Assembly: GCA_031367105.1 (NCBI GenBank)
Contig: JANLPG010000078.1
Location: 22,524 to 86,523 of the forward strand
Direction: 5' to 3'
DNA length: 64,000 bases
DNA from: Palsa-1233 sp031367105
Lineage (GTDB): Bacteria; Gemmatimonadota; Gemmatimonadetes; Gemmatimonadales; GWC2-71-9
Of the stretch, positions 7,432-17,098 are shown piece by piece; the stretch's first letter is position 1; the number at the start of each line of letters is the position of its first letter. The position numbers and the translations under genes were made by a program. The notes beneath the pieces are model-generated. The model was not told where the DNA came from. It saw only the letters and a program-made list of their open reading frames with translations, and searched no databases.

Positions 7432-8873
7432 GGCGTGGGCGGCGCCACCACCGGCGGCACGCCGGCGGCCGGAGCCAAACCGGGCAGCTGTGGAGCGGCG
7501 GTGCGGCTGCCGGTCGAGTCGTTGGCGTGCTTCTCCCGCCAGGCGGCGTTTGCGGCGGAGACAATCCCCTCGAGCGCAGGCGTGTTGATTTTTGCCGGAT
7601 AGCGGAGCCGCAGAATGCCGGCGATGTTCCCCGGGAGTGGCCGGTAGAAAATCCGTTGCATCAGAATCGCGTCGACATACGCCGATCCTGCCTCACCCTC
7701 GGCTCGACCGGTTGCGACGTTTTGCAGCCGGACCTTGGCACTATCGAGAGACTGCTTGTATTGCGGCGCCAGTGCGGCACGCGCCTCGGCGTTCGGTGGC
7801 GGCTGATTCGGCGACGCCAGTGCGAGCAAGATCTCTCGTTGCGCCAGCTCACGCAGGAAGCGGATCGCCGCCGAATCGGACGTGGTGGAGAGCATCGCCC
7901 GTTCGTTGGGGGCGAGCATTGTTACCCAACTGCGGACCTTGGCGGCGCCCAGCTCCCCGCCTCGCCAGGTGGCCAGCGGACCGCCCTCGACGGCGGGAAT
8001 CGGTTCGGGCGCCATCGCTCGCACGCGGACGACAGCGTCGGCGGACAGCGCCAGCTCCAGCCCCTTCGTCAACGAATCGATGAAGTGCTGCTCGGCGCGC
8101 AACGCGACTTGCGGTGCGAGCCATTGCTTGAGCAGCTCTCGGGATTCAGGCTTGGTCGCGCGACGGAACATATGGGCCCCAACCGAACTACCGACCACGC
8201 CCGATACCTCGCCGGGACGGAGGGCCCAAACCGCTTCGGCAATCCCTTTGGGCACCTCGGCGCGGGTCATCGCCGGCAGGAAGCCCTTGTGGGCCAGCAC
8301 CGCCGAGTCCTTGGAAGTCTCTCTCACGAGCGCCGTGAAGTCGGCCCCCGGTGCCTGCGCCCGTATCGCCAGCGCCCTTATCTGGGCGACGATCGGCTTC
8401 GACGCGTTGCTGTCCCTCCCAGCTGGGAGGGCGATAAAGAGCTGCTGGAATACCCGGACACGGTCCAGGTTGGCGAGTGAATCGGCCTGGGCGTCGGTGA
8501 TACCCGGGCGGGCCTTCGCGCGCTTCTCCCAGAAACTGAGCAGCATCCCCCGGGCCGCATCCGGGGCGATTGCGAGATCGACTGTCAGGGAATCGTCGAG
8601 CGCCGGTCCCTTGCGGATCGCCTCGTCGAGCAGACTTTCATCCAGCCAGGTGCTCACCAGCAGTGCGGCCGACAGCATCGTCGGGGGCGTGGGCGATTGC
8701 GCGAGCCATCCGGCGAGGGTCGCGCCGAGCAGCTTGGCACTGCCGACCTCGACCACCACCGCCGCCTTGGCCTTCTCCGGCGACAGCTTGCCCCCACTGC
8801 AGGCGGCCAGGATGAGTGGAAGCGCGACCAGGCTAACGGTGGATCCGCGGAACGAGCGTCGGGAGGATGGCAT
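7428..8873 (-). CDS. Parvulin-type peptidyl-prolyl isomerase lipoprotein (SurA/PpiC-like)
   Basis: About 481 residues. The start is the ATG at 8873, since any longer frame would run into the tRNA gene. The N-terminus is a lipoprotein signal ending LPLILAAC. The middle holds a PpiC-type rotamase domain: DFTALVRETSKDSAVLAHKG, then FLPAMTRAEVPKGIAEAVWA and LRPGEVSGVVGSSVGAHMFR. It would act in the periplasm as a foldase or chaperone for exported and outer-membrane proteins. The C-terminus is a Pro/Ala-rich tail (AAGVPPVVAPPTP), perhaps disordered. The DUF167 gene overlaps its end by 4 nt. Confidence 0.85.
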   Translation of the reverse strand: MPSSRRSFRGSTVSLVALPLILAACSGGKLSPEKAKAAVVVEVGSAKLLGATLAGWLAQSPTPPTMLSAALLVSTWLDESLLDEAIRKGPALDDSLTVDLAIAPDAARGMLLSFWEKRAKARPGITDAQADSLANLDRVRVFQQLFIALPAGRDSNASKPIVAQIRALAIRAQAPGADFTALVRETSKDSAVLAHKGFLPAMTRAEVPKGIAEAVWALRPGEVSGVVGSSVGAHMFRRATKPESRELLKQWLAPQVALRAEQHFIDSLTKGLELALSADAVVRVRAMAPEPIPAVEGGPLATWRGGELGAAKVRSWVTMLAPNERAMLSTTSDSAAIRFLRELAQREILLALASPNQPPPNAEARAALAPQYKQSLDSAKVRLQNVATGRAEGEAGSAYVDAILMQRIFYRPLPGNIAGILRLRYPAKINTPALEGIVSAANAAWREKHANDSTGSRTAAPQLPGLAPAAGVPPVVAPPTP

Positions 8874-8921
8874 GGAAGTCGGGGTCGGGGTGGGTGTGCC
8901 CGTCGTAGGGCGCACGGTCAA

Positions 8922-8994
8922 TGGAGCGGAGGGGGTTCGAACCCCTGACCCCCGCGTTGCAAACGCGGTGCTCTCCCAGCTGAGCTACCGCCCC
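8922..8994 (-). tRNA. tRNA-Ala (anticodon TGC)
   Basis: The reverse strand folds as a 73-nt tRNA. The acceptor stem GGGGCGG pairs with CCGCTCC, the D arm is GCTC...GAGC, and the anticodon stem CCGCG/CGCGG encloses the loop TTTGCAA with anticodon TGC (Ala). The T arm AGGGG/CCCCT encloses TTCGAAC and the discriminator base is A. The CCA end is not encoded. It lies between the M28 peptidase and parvulin genes on the same strand. Confidence 0.96.
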
Positions 8995-9094
8995 AAGGCT
9001 CGAAATGTAATACGCGCCCCTGCCTGGACGCACGAAGGAGGCAGCCGGAGCTGCCCCCATCGGTGCTACAGCGGGAGAACAGGATCGCGGCGCG

Positions 9095-10822
9095 CTACTG
9101 ACCGCCCGGACGACCGGCCCCCCGCGCGGGGGTCGCCGTCGGCGGCGTCTTCCGCGGAAGCCGTTCGTCCCGCTGCGCTGCCTGCCACGCGAAGGCTGCC
9201 AGAACCGCCGAATTGAACTTCATATCGTCGGGCTGAATGCGCTCGTAGACGTCCTGATTGGTATGGTGCGTGCGGCTCCCGTAGTCGAGCGGATCCTGGA
9301 TGAACTGAAAACCCGGAAGGCCGACCGCGTCGAAGGAGAGGTGATCGGTGCCGCCGGTGTTCCCGATCGTGAGCGTCTTCATCCCTGCACTGCTGAACGG
9401 TGCCATCCAGGCGGTGAAGATCGGAGCGACTTCGGAGTTGCCCTGCTGGTACACGCCGCGAATCTTGCCGCTGCCGTTGTCGACGTTGAAATACGCCGCG
9501 AACCTGACCTGCTCGGTAGTGGGGTGGAAACCGGCCGAGTCAGCGAAGCCGAAGTGTTGCCGGACATAGGCCCGCGAACCCATCAGCCCTTGCTCCTCGC
9601 CAGTCCAGAGCCCGATCCGAATGGTTCGCCGTGGCTGCACGGCCAGCGTCCTGAGGATGCGCATTGCCTCCATCATCGTCGCCGAGCCGGCGCCGTTATC
9701 GGTCGCACCGGTGCCGGCGTGCCACGAGTCGAAGTGGCCACCAATCATCACCACCTCGTCCTTGAGCGCCGGGTCGGTACCGGGGATCTCGGCGATCACA
9801 TTGAACGAGCTGGAGTCGGCAGGGTAGAAATGGTTCCGCATTTCCAGCTGCAGCATCAACGGGACGCCCCGCTGCACCATCCGGTACATCCGCCCGTACG
9901 ACTCCGTTGCGACGTGGACGAACGGCACTTGTGCGGCGCCCTTGACGCGCGACGCGCCATTGTCGGTCGCAATGTCACCACCGACATACCCACGCCCGGT
10001 CCCACCGATCAGGATCGCGCTGACACCCTGCTTCTCAAGCCAGCGCAGCGCCGTCGAATCCGAGTTGATGCTGAAGCGACCGAACCCGCCACGGCCTGCC
10101 GGTGCACCCGCGCCTGGCGGCGGCGCAACCGCTGCGCGCGCAGCCGCTTCGGCTTGACACGCTGCCGACGTCACGGGAGCAGGCAGCGGCGTGAAATTCC
10201 CGCGTCCCCCGCCCGGCGCACCTGGTTGTGGGGGCTGTGACATCAACGCCAGAGACGAGTCGCTGAGCCGGGTCGCCCACGGGGCGAATTCCCGTACCGG
10301 ATTGGTGTCGGCGCGGGTTGCCATCACGAAGGCGTGCTTCAGTTTGCCGGCATACTTCTGTTGCAGTTCAGTGACGCAGGCGGCTTCGACGATCATCGCC
10401 GCGCCGATCGCCCTCCCCTTCGTGCTGGCAGACCACGCCCGAGGCACCGCCTGGATGATGAACGGATTGGGCGAGACTGCCTGGAACGAAAACCGCTCGC
10501 TCGCCCACCCCAGTCCGGCAGGTGTCGACCAGGGCTCGAGGTGCACGTTGGCAAGCCCCCACCCCTTCATCGTGGTGGCGGCCCAGTTGCCCGCCTTGGT
10601 GAGGTTTGGAGACCAGGTGAGCCGCGGACCGTAGACATCCGTCAGCCAGCTCATGATATCCATCACCTGCGACCGGTCCATCGCTTCGGACTTGATCTTC
10701 TCGAACGTCGCCGCGTCGACCTTCTCTTGCGCGCGCAGCGGGGCCGCGACTGCGGCGATCGAGGTCAGAACGAACAGGGCGCCGATCGTAGCAGTAGTAC
10801 GACGCACCAGCGGGAGTGTCAT
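9095..10822 (-). CDS. Secreted M28-family metallopeptidase (carboxypeptidase Q-like)
   Basis: 575 residues. A signal peptide (ATIGALFVLTSIAAVAAPLR, then AQ) directs export. The middle holds a PA-type insert and the C-terminal half a two-zinc M28 catalytic domain: His and Asp in GGHFDSWHAGTGATDNGAG, the catalytic and metal Glu pair in LWTGEEQGLMGS, Asp in NVDNGSG, and His in GGTDHLSF. The family removes amino acids from peptides outside the cytoplasm. The C-terminus is a short Ala/Arg/Pro-rich tail. The gene appears to stand alone, upstream of the tRNA. Start at the ATG with the signal peptide directly behind it. Confidence 0.92.
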   Translation of the reverse strand: MTLPLVRRTTATIGALFVLTSIAAVAAPLRAQEKVDAATFEKIKSEAMDRSQVMDIMSWLTDVYGPRLTWSPNLTKAGNWAATTMKGWGLANVHLEPWSTPAGLGWASERFSFQAVSPNPFIIQAVPRAWSASTKGRAIGAAMIVEAACVTELQQKYAGKLKHAFVMATRADTNPVREFAPWATRLSDSSLALMSQPPQPGAPGGGRGNFTPLPAPVTSAACQAEAAARAAVAPPPGAGAPAGRGGFGRFSINSDSTALRWLEKQGVSAILIGGTGRGYVGGDIATDNGASRVKGAAQVPFVHVATESYGRMYRMVQRGVPLMLQLEMRNHFYPADSSSFNVIAEIPGTDPALKDEVVMIGGHFDSWHAGTGATDNGAGSATMMEAMRILRTLAVQPRRTIRIGLWTGEEQGLMGSRAYVRQHFGFADSAGFHPTTEQVRFAAYFNVDNGSGKIRGVYQQGNSEVAPIFTAWMAPFSSAGMKTLTIGNTGGTDHLSFDAVGLPGFQFIQDPLDYGSRTHHTNQDVYERIQPDDMKFNSAVLAAFAWQAAQRDERLPRKTPPTATPARGAGRPGGQ

Positions 10823-10908
10823 GACAGGACTCCGGAGATGGGAAGGGGGCCAACCGGAATGGTACGCACAATCCCGGATGCGGGTTGACCCCGTTCACTC
10901 CCCAGGGT

Positions 10909-11484
10909 TCAGAGGGAAACACCTGCAAGCAGGAGGAAGGTGCGGGTCCGGGTCTCGACCCCTGCCTTCACATCGTGGATGTCCTTGAGGCCCCAGGTGT
11001 ACCGACCTTCGAGCGTGAGCCCCTTGTTCCCGCCCAGCCGGATGCCGCCGCCGAGGGCGGCACCGAAGTCGGTGCTCTTGACCAGCCCGCTCGGGCAGGT
11101 GACTTCGGCCACCTTGCAGTTGAGTCGGAAGCCGATCGAAGGACCGGCGTACACAAACGGCTGCACCGCGGGGATCGGGATGGTGACCTTGATCAGGACC
11201 GGAACTTCGGCGTAATCGAGCCTGGGCGCGTCGGAGGTTGGAGTACCGTCGCCCGTGACGCCCTTCTGGACGTACAGCAACTCGGGCTGGAGCCCGATCG
11301 GCCCGGCGCGCATATCGAACGCGATACCGGCCGCAAAGCCGGTGCGGCTCTTCCAGTCAGGCTGCTTGTTGGAAAGGGTGGCGAAGGAGAGGCCCCCCTT
11401 GAGCCCGATTGAAGTCTGGGCTGATGCTGAGCGGAGCGGGGCAAGGAGGCCCAGGACCAGCAGGGTGCGAAGCAAGTACCGCAT
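10909..11484 (-). CDS. Outer-membrane beta-barrel (porin-like) protein
   Basis: About 191 residues from the ATG at 11484, with GGGAG six bases upstream. The signal peptide is MRYLLRTLLVLGLLAPLRS followed by ASAQ. The mature part is a small eight-strand-type barrel with alternating residues: TSIGLKGGLSFATLSNK, GIAFDMRAGPIGLQPELLYV, VPVLIKVTIPIPAVQPFVYA, FGAALGGGIRLGG and a closing TFLLLAGVSL. This is the pattern of the OmpW/PorT-like outer-membrane beta-barrel families. Two Cys in the loop LNCKVAEVTC may form a disulfide. Specific function unknown. Confidence 0.85.
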   Translation of the reverse strand: MRYLLRTLLVLGLLAPLRSASAQTSIGLKGGLSFATLSNKQPDWKSRTGFAAGIAFDMRAGPIGLQPELLYVQKGVTGDGTPTSDAPRLDYAEVPVLIKVTIPIPAVQPFVYAGPSIGFRLNCKVAEVTCPSGLVKSTDFGAALGGGIRLGGNKGLTLEGRYTWGLKDIHDVKAGVETRTRTFLLLAGVSL

Positions 11485-11591
11485 CGGTGGCTCCCGAAGT
11501 AAGTGTGAACCCTCGCCCCTGAGACGTCCGGGCGCTTCCGCGCCTGCACTACCTCTGGCCCGTGGCCCGTTGCGAGTCCATCTTCTCCAGT

Positions 11592-12461
11592 ATGATTTAC
11601 TCTCGTGCCGTCCTGCTTGCCCTGCTCGCGACCAGCGGCTGGACCTCGCCCGGTGCACCAGCCGCCCCTGCGACGCAGCCGTTCTTCTTCATCGTCGCGG
11701 CCGATCCTCAGTTCGGGATGTTCGCGAAGGATTCGAACTTCGTCCAGGAGACGGCCAACTTCGAGTTGGTGATCGCGACCGTGAATCGGCTTCGCCCGGC
11801 GTTTCTGGTGATCGCCGGTGACCTGATCAACAAGCCGGGTGATCCGGCGCAGACGGCCGAATTCTGGCGGATTGCGAAACGGCTCAATCCCGCGATCCCG
11901 CTCTACAATGTTGCCGGCAATCACGACGTCGGTAACACGCCGACGCCGGCCAGCATCGCGACCTACACAGCGGCGTTTGGCGCCGACCACTACAGCTTCC
12001 GCGCCGGTGACGTGACCGGGATCGTGCTCAACTCCAGCGTGATCGATTCGTCCGCGACCACACCGGAAGCATTCACGGCGCAGGAACAATGGCTCGGTGC
12101 CGAGTTGGCCAAGGCCAGGGCCACGCACGTGCGACACCTGCTGATCTTCCAGCATCATCCCTGGTTCCTCAGCAAGGCCGATGAGCCGGATCAGTACTTC
12201 AACATCCCGCTGCTCCACCGCGCCCGCTACCTGACGCTCTTTCATCGATTCGGGGTCGAGGCGCTGTTTTCCGGCCACTACCACCAGAACGCGATCGCGC
12301 AAGATGGCGATCTCGCGATGGTAACGACCGGGCCCGTCGGGATGCCGTTTGGCGGCACGCACAGCGGGATTCGCATTGTCACGGTGACCGATAGCGGACT
12401 GACGCACCGGTACTATGATCTGGGCGAGTTGCCCCACCGCGTGGCGCTGCCACCGAAGTAA
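11592..12461 (+). CDS. Secreted calcineurin-like metallophosphoesterase (CPPED1/CSTP1-like)
   Basis: About 289 residues from the ATG at 11592, which places a signal peptide (MIYSRAVLLALLATSGWTS) at the start; a GTG at 11562 is an alternative. Metallophosphoesterase motifs run in order: ADPQFG (first metal motif, with Gln where most members have His), GDLINKPGD, GNHDVGN, FQHHPWF and SGHYHQNA. The ADPQFG form matches what I recall of the CPPED1/CSTP1 subgroup of phosphatases. It would hydrolyse a phosphoester outside the cytoplasm with two bound metals; the substrate is unknown. It converges with the M16 peptidase gene. Confidence 0.88.
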   Translation: MIYSRAVLLALLATSGWTSPGAPAAPATQPFFFIVAADPQFGMFAKDSNFVQETANFELVIATVNRLRPAFLVIAGDLINKPGDPAQTAEFWRIAKRLNPAIPLYNVAGNHDVGNTPTPASIATYTAAFGADHYSFRAGDVTGIVLNSSVIDSSATTPEAFTAQEQWLGAELAKARATHVRHLLIFQHHPWFLSKADEPDQYFNIPLLHRARYLTLFHRFGVEALFSGHYHQNAIAQDGDLAMVTTGPVGMPFGGTHSGIRIVTVTDSGLTHRYYDLGELPHRVALPPK

Positions 12462-12506
12462 CCGAGGTGATCAGCTCCACGCGGAGAAGTTTTCCGCGGC
12501 CGTCGG

Positions 12507-15281
12507 TCAGGGCTTCGGCGCCTCGGTCGGCGGCTTCCGGTTGAAGTCACCCGCCTTGACGACCGCCAGCGAGTTCGGGTCCAGGTACTTCGTCACCACC
12601 GCCTGCAACTGCGCGGAGGTGAGTGCATTGACCTTTGCCTCAAGCTCGGTATCCTGGGCGAAGCGGCGTCCGAGATAGAGGTTGTTGGCGAGCCGCCCGG
12701 CCAGCGACCGGTCATTCGCACGCCCCAGCTTCGAACTCTGGGTCCACCCTTCCTTTGCCTTGGCGATCTCCTCGGGGGTGAAACCGTCCTTCGCAGCGCG
12801 TTCGAGTTCCTCCCGGAACGCCTTCTCCAGTTTTTCGCGATTCTCCGGCGCATAAATGGCGAAACTCATCCACTGTCCCACCGTGTCAGTCGGCGAGGCA
12901 TTGAAGAAGGAGCCGACGCCGTAGGAGAGCCCCTCCTTCTGTCGGATCCGCGTCGCGAGGCGCGAATTCAGGAACCCGCCGCCGAGCATGTAGTCTGCCA
13001 GCACCATCGCGGGGTAGTCCGGCGAGTCGTCACGGAGCGGGATCACCTTTCCCGCCACGAACACCGCATTGGCCTTGTCGGGAGTCTCCAGCTTGACGTC
13101 GAGCGGCTTCGAGGTGCGAGTGGGCGACGGAATCCGCGCGAACGCCACCGGGCTCTTCCAGCCGTCGAGGCCGGCTGCCAGGATCGCCCGGACCGAGTCG
13201 GGGTCGAAGTCGCCAACCACGCCGATCTCACCCACCGAGGCACCGTAGAAGCCGCGGTAGAATGCCTTCGCCTCGTCGAGCGTGGCCGCCTTCAGGTCGG
13301 CCAGCTGTTCATCCAGCGTTCCCACATGGTTCGGATGGCCGGCGGGGAGGGGTGAGAGATGCCGCTGAAGCGTCAGGAACGCCTGCATCTGCGGCTCGGA
13401 ACGCTGCGATTCCAGAGCGGTGATGTTTTCCTGCTTGAGCAGCTCCCATTCCTTGGCATCAAAGCGTGGCGAACGCAGCATCTCGATGGCGAGCCGCAGC
13501 GCGTCGGCGAGGTTCGCGCGCTTGGAAGTGATCGACGCTGTGGCCGAAGCCGGCCCACCGCTTACGAAAACCTGCGCCTTGCTCCGATTCAGTTCATCAG
13601 TGATTTCCTGGCGGGTCCGCTTCTCGGTCCCGCGCATCAGCATCTGACCAGCGAGACTGGGCACGGCGCCCTTGTTCATCAGTGCCGACTCCGACCCGAA
13701 TCGCAGCGTCACGGTGGCGGAGACGGTCGCACCGCGAGTCTGTTTCGGGAGCAGCGCGAGCTGGAGTCCGCCCGGGAGCCGGGCCATCCTGGTGCGGGCA
13801 TCAATGTTGGCAGGGGACGCATCAAACGCCTCGCCTGCCGCCAGCGTCGTATCGCCCTTGTAGTCCTTCACCAGCGCGATCACGTCCGGCGTCGGTGGCA
13901 TCTCGGAGCGGTCCGGAGTCGCGTCGGGGATGAACAGCCCCACCGTCCGATTCGACACCTTCAGGTAGGCCCGCGCCACTCGCATCACGTCGGCATCGGT
14001 CACCTTCCGGATGCGATCACGATTGAGGTAAAGCATTCGCCAGTCACCCATCGAGGCCCACTCCGACAGCGCGAGGCCCACCGAGGCGGAGTTGGTCAGC
14101 TGCAGCTCGATCCCGCGCAGGAGCGTCGCCTTGCCACGTTCCACCTCTTCGCTGGTGGCGCTGGCCTGCGTCAGCAGCGAATCCACCGCCCGCAGCACGG
14201 CGTCCCGTGCCGCAGCGACATCATCTTCCTTCCGGACCTCAGCCTGCGCGATGAGGACGCCGGGCTCTTTCAGCTGAAAGTCGAACGCGACGGCCCTTGA
14301 GGCCTTCTTCGTCTCGACCACGGCCTTGTAGAGCCGACCCGTCGACTCGGCACCGAGGACGTCCGCCAGAACCTGCACCGCCGCGAAGTCGGGATGCGAC
14401 CCGGCAGGGACGTGCCACGCAACCGCCACCGACTGGACGTCGCCGACCCGACGCAGCGTCACGGTCCGCTCGCCATCCTGCGTCGGATCGAGGGTATAGG
14501 TCGGCCAGATCTTGAGATCGCCTTCGCGCCGGGGCCGCGGGAGCTTGCCGAAGGTTTGGTGAATCAGGCGCAGCGCAGTGGCGGGCTCGAACTTCCCCGC
14601 GACCACCAGCACGGCGTTGTCGGGCTGGTAGTACTTCCGGTAGAAGGCCTGCAGTCGCTCGATCGGCACGTGCTCGAGGTCGGCGCGCGAGCCGATCGTG
14701 CTGTTCCCGTAGTTGTGCCAGAGGAACGCCGTCGACATCACGCGCTCGAGCAGGACGCTTACGGGATCGTTCTCACCCGACTCGAACTCGTTGCGAACCA
14801 CCGTCATTTCGCTCTCCAGATCCTTCTTGGCCACGAAGGAATGGACGAGGCGATCTGCCTCGAGGTCGAGCGCCCAGCCGAGGTTCGCATCCGACGCCGG
14901 AAAGGTCTCGAAGTAGTTGGTGCGGTCGAACCAGGTGCTGCCATTCGGCGAGGCGCCGCGCTCGGAGAGTTCCTGGGGGATGTTCCGGTGCGCCGGCGTG
15001 CCCTTGAAGACCATATGCTCGAGCAAGTGGGCCATTCCCGTCTCGCCGTACCCCTCGTGCCGGGAACCGACCAGCACGGTGAGGTTCACCGTCGCCGTGG
15101 GCTTGGATGCGTCCGGGAAGAGCAGCACCCGAAGACCGTTGGACATCGTATACTCGGTGATGCCTTCGACTGTTGCGCCCTTCACTGGCGAGGCCACGGT
15201 CGGCGACTTCGGCACGGGGCGCTGCCCGATGGCAGGGAATGCCACCAGTGCCAGCAGCAGGCCTGCGAGTGCGGGGCGCAT
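12507..15281 (-). CDS. M16-family zinc metallopeptidase, two-module, secreted
   Basis: 924 residues. The signal peptide is LAGLLLALVAFPAIGQ. The first half (about 35-480) carries the inverted zinc motif H85-LLE-H89 in GMAHLLEHMVFKGT and the distant Glu in VRNEFESGEND. The second half (about 490-915) repeats the fold without a zinc site but keeps the partner-subunit pattern (LSYGVGSFFNASPTDTV). This is the fused alpha/beta arrangement of pitrilysin-like proteases, in which the two halves close around a peptide. It should act in the periplasm or outside. Neighbours give no clue to the substrate. Confidence 0.93.
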   Translation of the reverse strand: MRPALAGLLLALVAFPAIGQRPVPKSPTVASPVKGATVEGITEYTMSNGLRVLLFPDASKPTATVNLTVLVGSRHEGYGETGMAHLLEHMVFKGTPAHRNIPQELSERGASPNGSTWFDRTNYFETFPASDANLGWALDLEADRLVHSFVAKKDLESEMTVVRNEFESGENDPVSVLLERVMSTAFLWHNYGNSTIGSRADLEHVPIERLQAFYRKYYQPDNAVLVVAGKFEPATALRLIHQTFGKLPRPRREGDLKIWPTYTLDPTQDGERTVTLRRVGDVQSVAVAWHVPAGSHPDFAAVQVLADVLGAESTGRLYKAVVETKKASRAVAFDFQLKEPGVLIAQAEVRKEDDVAAARDAVLRAVDSLLTQASATSEEVERGKATLLRGIELQLTNSASVGLALSEWASMGDWRMLYLNRDRIRKVTDADVMRVARAYLKVSNRTVGLFIPDATPDRSEMPPTPDVIALVKDYKGDTTLAAGEAFDASPANIDARTRMARLPGGLQLALLPKQTRGATVSATVTLRFGSESALMNKGAVPSLAGQMLMRGTEKRTRQEITDELNRSKAQVFVSGGPASATASITSKRANLADALRLAIEMLRSPRFDAKEWELLKQENITALESQRSEPQMQAFLTLQRHLSPLPAGHPNHVGTLDEQLADLKAATLDEAKAFYRGFYGASVGEIGVVGDFDPDSVRAILAAGLDGWKSPVAFARIPSPTRTSKPLDVKLETPDKANAVFVAGKVIPLRDDSPDYPAMVLADYMLGGGFLNSRLATRIRQKEGLSYGVGSFFNASPTDTVGQWMSFAIYAPENREKLEKAFREELERAAKDGFTPEEIAKAKEGWTQSSKLGRANDRSLAGRLANNLYLGRRFAQDTELEAKVNALTSAQLQAVVTKYLDPNSLAVVKAGDFNRKPPTEAPKP

Positions 15282-15324
15282 CAGGAGTTGCTCCTTCGAG
15301 TTGAAGTCACCAGCCAGCTGACGT

Positions 15325-16695
15325 TCATTGCATTCGTTCCATCAGGCGATCGGCCGCGCGACAGCCGCCGCGCATCACATCCGCGAGGGCGAGGCCATCG
15401 TGCCACGCCCCGGCAAATGCCAGTCCACCGTGCGATCCCTCGATGGACGCCACGCCGTCCAGCAGCATGGTGTGCCTGGCAACTGCCTGCGGCTGGCTGT
15501 TGCGCCAGACCGTCACGGCGCTGAAGCACGGCGCGCCGCGCACACCAAGCAGCGATTCGAGTTCCTCGCGCACCAGCGCCACCAGTTCCATTTCACCGAG
15601 GGCCGCAAGCTCCGGTCGACGGATTCCGCCAACCAGCGAGGTCAGCAGTACGTGACCATCAGGAGCCCGCTGTGGGAAGAGCGACGACGCGAAGAGTGTT
15701 CCGAGAATCTGCCTCTGCTCGCAGAATGGCGCGAGTACTCCATAGCCGTCGAGCGGGTGCGCGACGTCCCCTCGCTGGAATCCGAGCGACACCGAGACCA
15801 GGGAGGCGTGGGGGATGCTGGCTACTGCGCTCAGCGCGTGCGAATTGGTCACCCTGATCGATAGTTTCTCGAACGCACGGGCCGGCACCGCACAGAGCAC
15901 ACCATCGAATCGCTCGCGCTGCCCGAGGTGGTCCACCACGTCGAATCCGGCCCCGGCCGGAGTGACGGCGGTAATGCAGATGCCGCAGCGGATCCGAGGG
16001 CCGAGGAGCGCGGCGAGGTGGGTGACCACCTCCTGCAACCCCTTCGGACACGACCAGATCCCCGGTGAAGCCTCGCCCGCCTTCCCCGCACGGCGCCGGG
16101 CCTCCATTCCCGACCGCATCGCGCCCTTGAGCAATGAGCCGCCGAGCTGTTCCCATTCCAGGAGTCGCGGCAAGGCGTAGCGGACCAGGAGTTGCGCGGG
16201 GTCGCCCGCGCTGGCACCCCCAATCAGCGGATCGAACACGCGTTCGGCCATCTCGTCGCCGAGCCGACGCCGGACGAAGCTGTCAACCGACTCCTCCGCG
16301 TCGCCCGGCCCGGCCTTGATGAATGGTTCCTTCAGCAATCGCATTCGCCCGGCGGCACTCAGGACCGGCCACGAGACGAGCTCGCCGGCGGAGCGCGGCA
16401 CCGCCACAAGTCGGCCCTGATGCACGAGAAATCTCCGGGCGTTCTTCCGCTCGGCGCGCAATGTCCGGGGGGCCAGCCCCGCGGAGTCGAGCAGCGCTCG
16501 TACGATCGGGTCGGGTTCGGAAAGTGTGTTGGGACCGGCCTCGGCAATCCAGCCGTCGCGGCGGATCGTCCGGATGACTCCACCAGGTGTCGCTTCCGCT
16601 TCGAGCAGCTGCGGATCGGCACCCAGGGCCTGCAGGCGTGCCGCGGCCAGCAGGCCGGCGGCGCCGCCGCCAATCACCGCAATCCGCGGCGTCAT
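15325..16695 (-). CDS. hemY: Protoporphyrinogen oxidase, FAD-dependent
   Basis: 456 residues. The N-terminus has the Rossmann dinucleotide fold (RIAVIGGGAAGLLAAARLQA) with the acidic end of strand two (LLEAEATPGG). Substrate-domain signatures follow: DGWIAEAGPNTL, FVRRRLGDEMAERVFDPLIG and the C-terminal FAD piece GLAFAGAWHDGLALADVM. It oxidises protoporphyrinogen IX to protoporphyrin IX with oxygen, a late step of heme synthesis, at the inner membrane. No other heme gene is near, but a strong heme supply fits the many multiheme cytochromes in this window. The product is also called HemG in some databases. Confidence 0.92.
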   Translation of the reverse strand: MTPRIAVIGGGAAGLLAAARLQALGADPQLLEAEATPGGVIRTIRRDGWIAEAGPNTLSEPDPIVRALLDSAGLAPRTLRAERKNARRFLVHQGRLVAVPRSAGELVSWPVLSAAGRMRLLKEPFIKAGPGDAEESVDSFVRRRLGDEMAERVFDPLIGGASAGDPAQLLVRYALPRLLEWEQLGGSLLKGAMRSGMEARRRAGKAGEASPGIWSCPKGLQEVVTHLAALLGPRIRCGICITAVTPAGAGFDVVDHLGQRERFDGVLCAVPARAFEKLSIRVTNSHALSAVASIPHASLVSVSLGFQRGDVAHPLDGYGVLAPFCEQRQILGTLFASSLFPQRAPDGHVLLTSLVGGIRRPELAALGEMELVALVREELESLLGVRGAPCFSAVTVWRNSQPQAVARHTMLLDGVASIEGSHGGLAFAGAWHDGLALADVMRGGCRAADRLMERMQ

Positions 16696-16717
16696 CGTTG
16701 CAGCTCGGTCGATCCGG

Positions 16718-17098
16718 TCACGGCGCCGGAGTGATGGTCACCTGATAGGCGGCTGCGTCGAGCAGCGAGAAGGACGTCCGATCGGCGACCTGCTCCAAGG
16801 TCGCGACATACGCGCTTGCCCGTGAAATATCGGGGATATCAACCAGGGCCACGACACCCTCCGTGAGGTCCCCGACCAGCAACAGATGTGTTCCTGCGCC
16901 GTCGGAGTTCCGAGCGAGTTCGAGACTCCCTGCCGGCCGCACGGCGAGGACGGGACCGCCGCTGACGACCACGACCAGGGCGCCGTCGTTGGCGTTGGGC
17001 GTATGCAACCGCAAGGTCAGTGTGCCGGGAACCGGCAAGCTCGCTGCGTCACCACCGCAGGCCGCCACGATGAGCAGCAGCCACCAGAGTCGCCTCAT
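16718..17098 (-). CDS. Small predicted lipoprotein next to the M6 protease
   Basis: About 126 residues from the ATG at 17098, which overlaps the TGA of the M6 protease gene by 4 nt. The signal is MRRLWWLLLIVAAC, with Cys as the lipidated residue. The mature part is one strand-rich domain (GTLTLRLHTPNANDGALVVV, then THLLLVGDLTEGVVALVDIP, ending AAYQVTITPAP). This shape recalls cohesin-like or other Ig-like modules, but I cannot assign it. The coupling suggests a partner or membrane anchor for the protease. Confidence 0.7.
   Translation of the reverse strand: MRRLWWLLLIVAACGGDAASLPVPGTLTLRLHTPNANDGALVVVVSGGPVLAVRPAGSLELARNSDGAGTHLLLVGDLTEGVVALVDIPDISRASAYVATLEQVADRTSFSLLDAAAYQVTITPAP

Noticed and set aside
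7882..9216. A 444-codon plus-strand frame opposite the parvulin gene
   Set aside because: It reads through the tRNA-Ala gene and mirrors the parvulin coding strand, so it cannot be a real protein gene.
12478..12500. A short hairpin between the metallophosphoesterase and M16 genes as a terminator
   Set aside because: The stem is only about 5-6 bp and the T run is short, so it is too weak to call.
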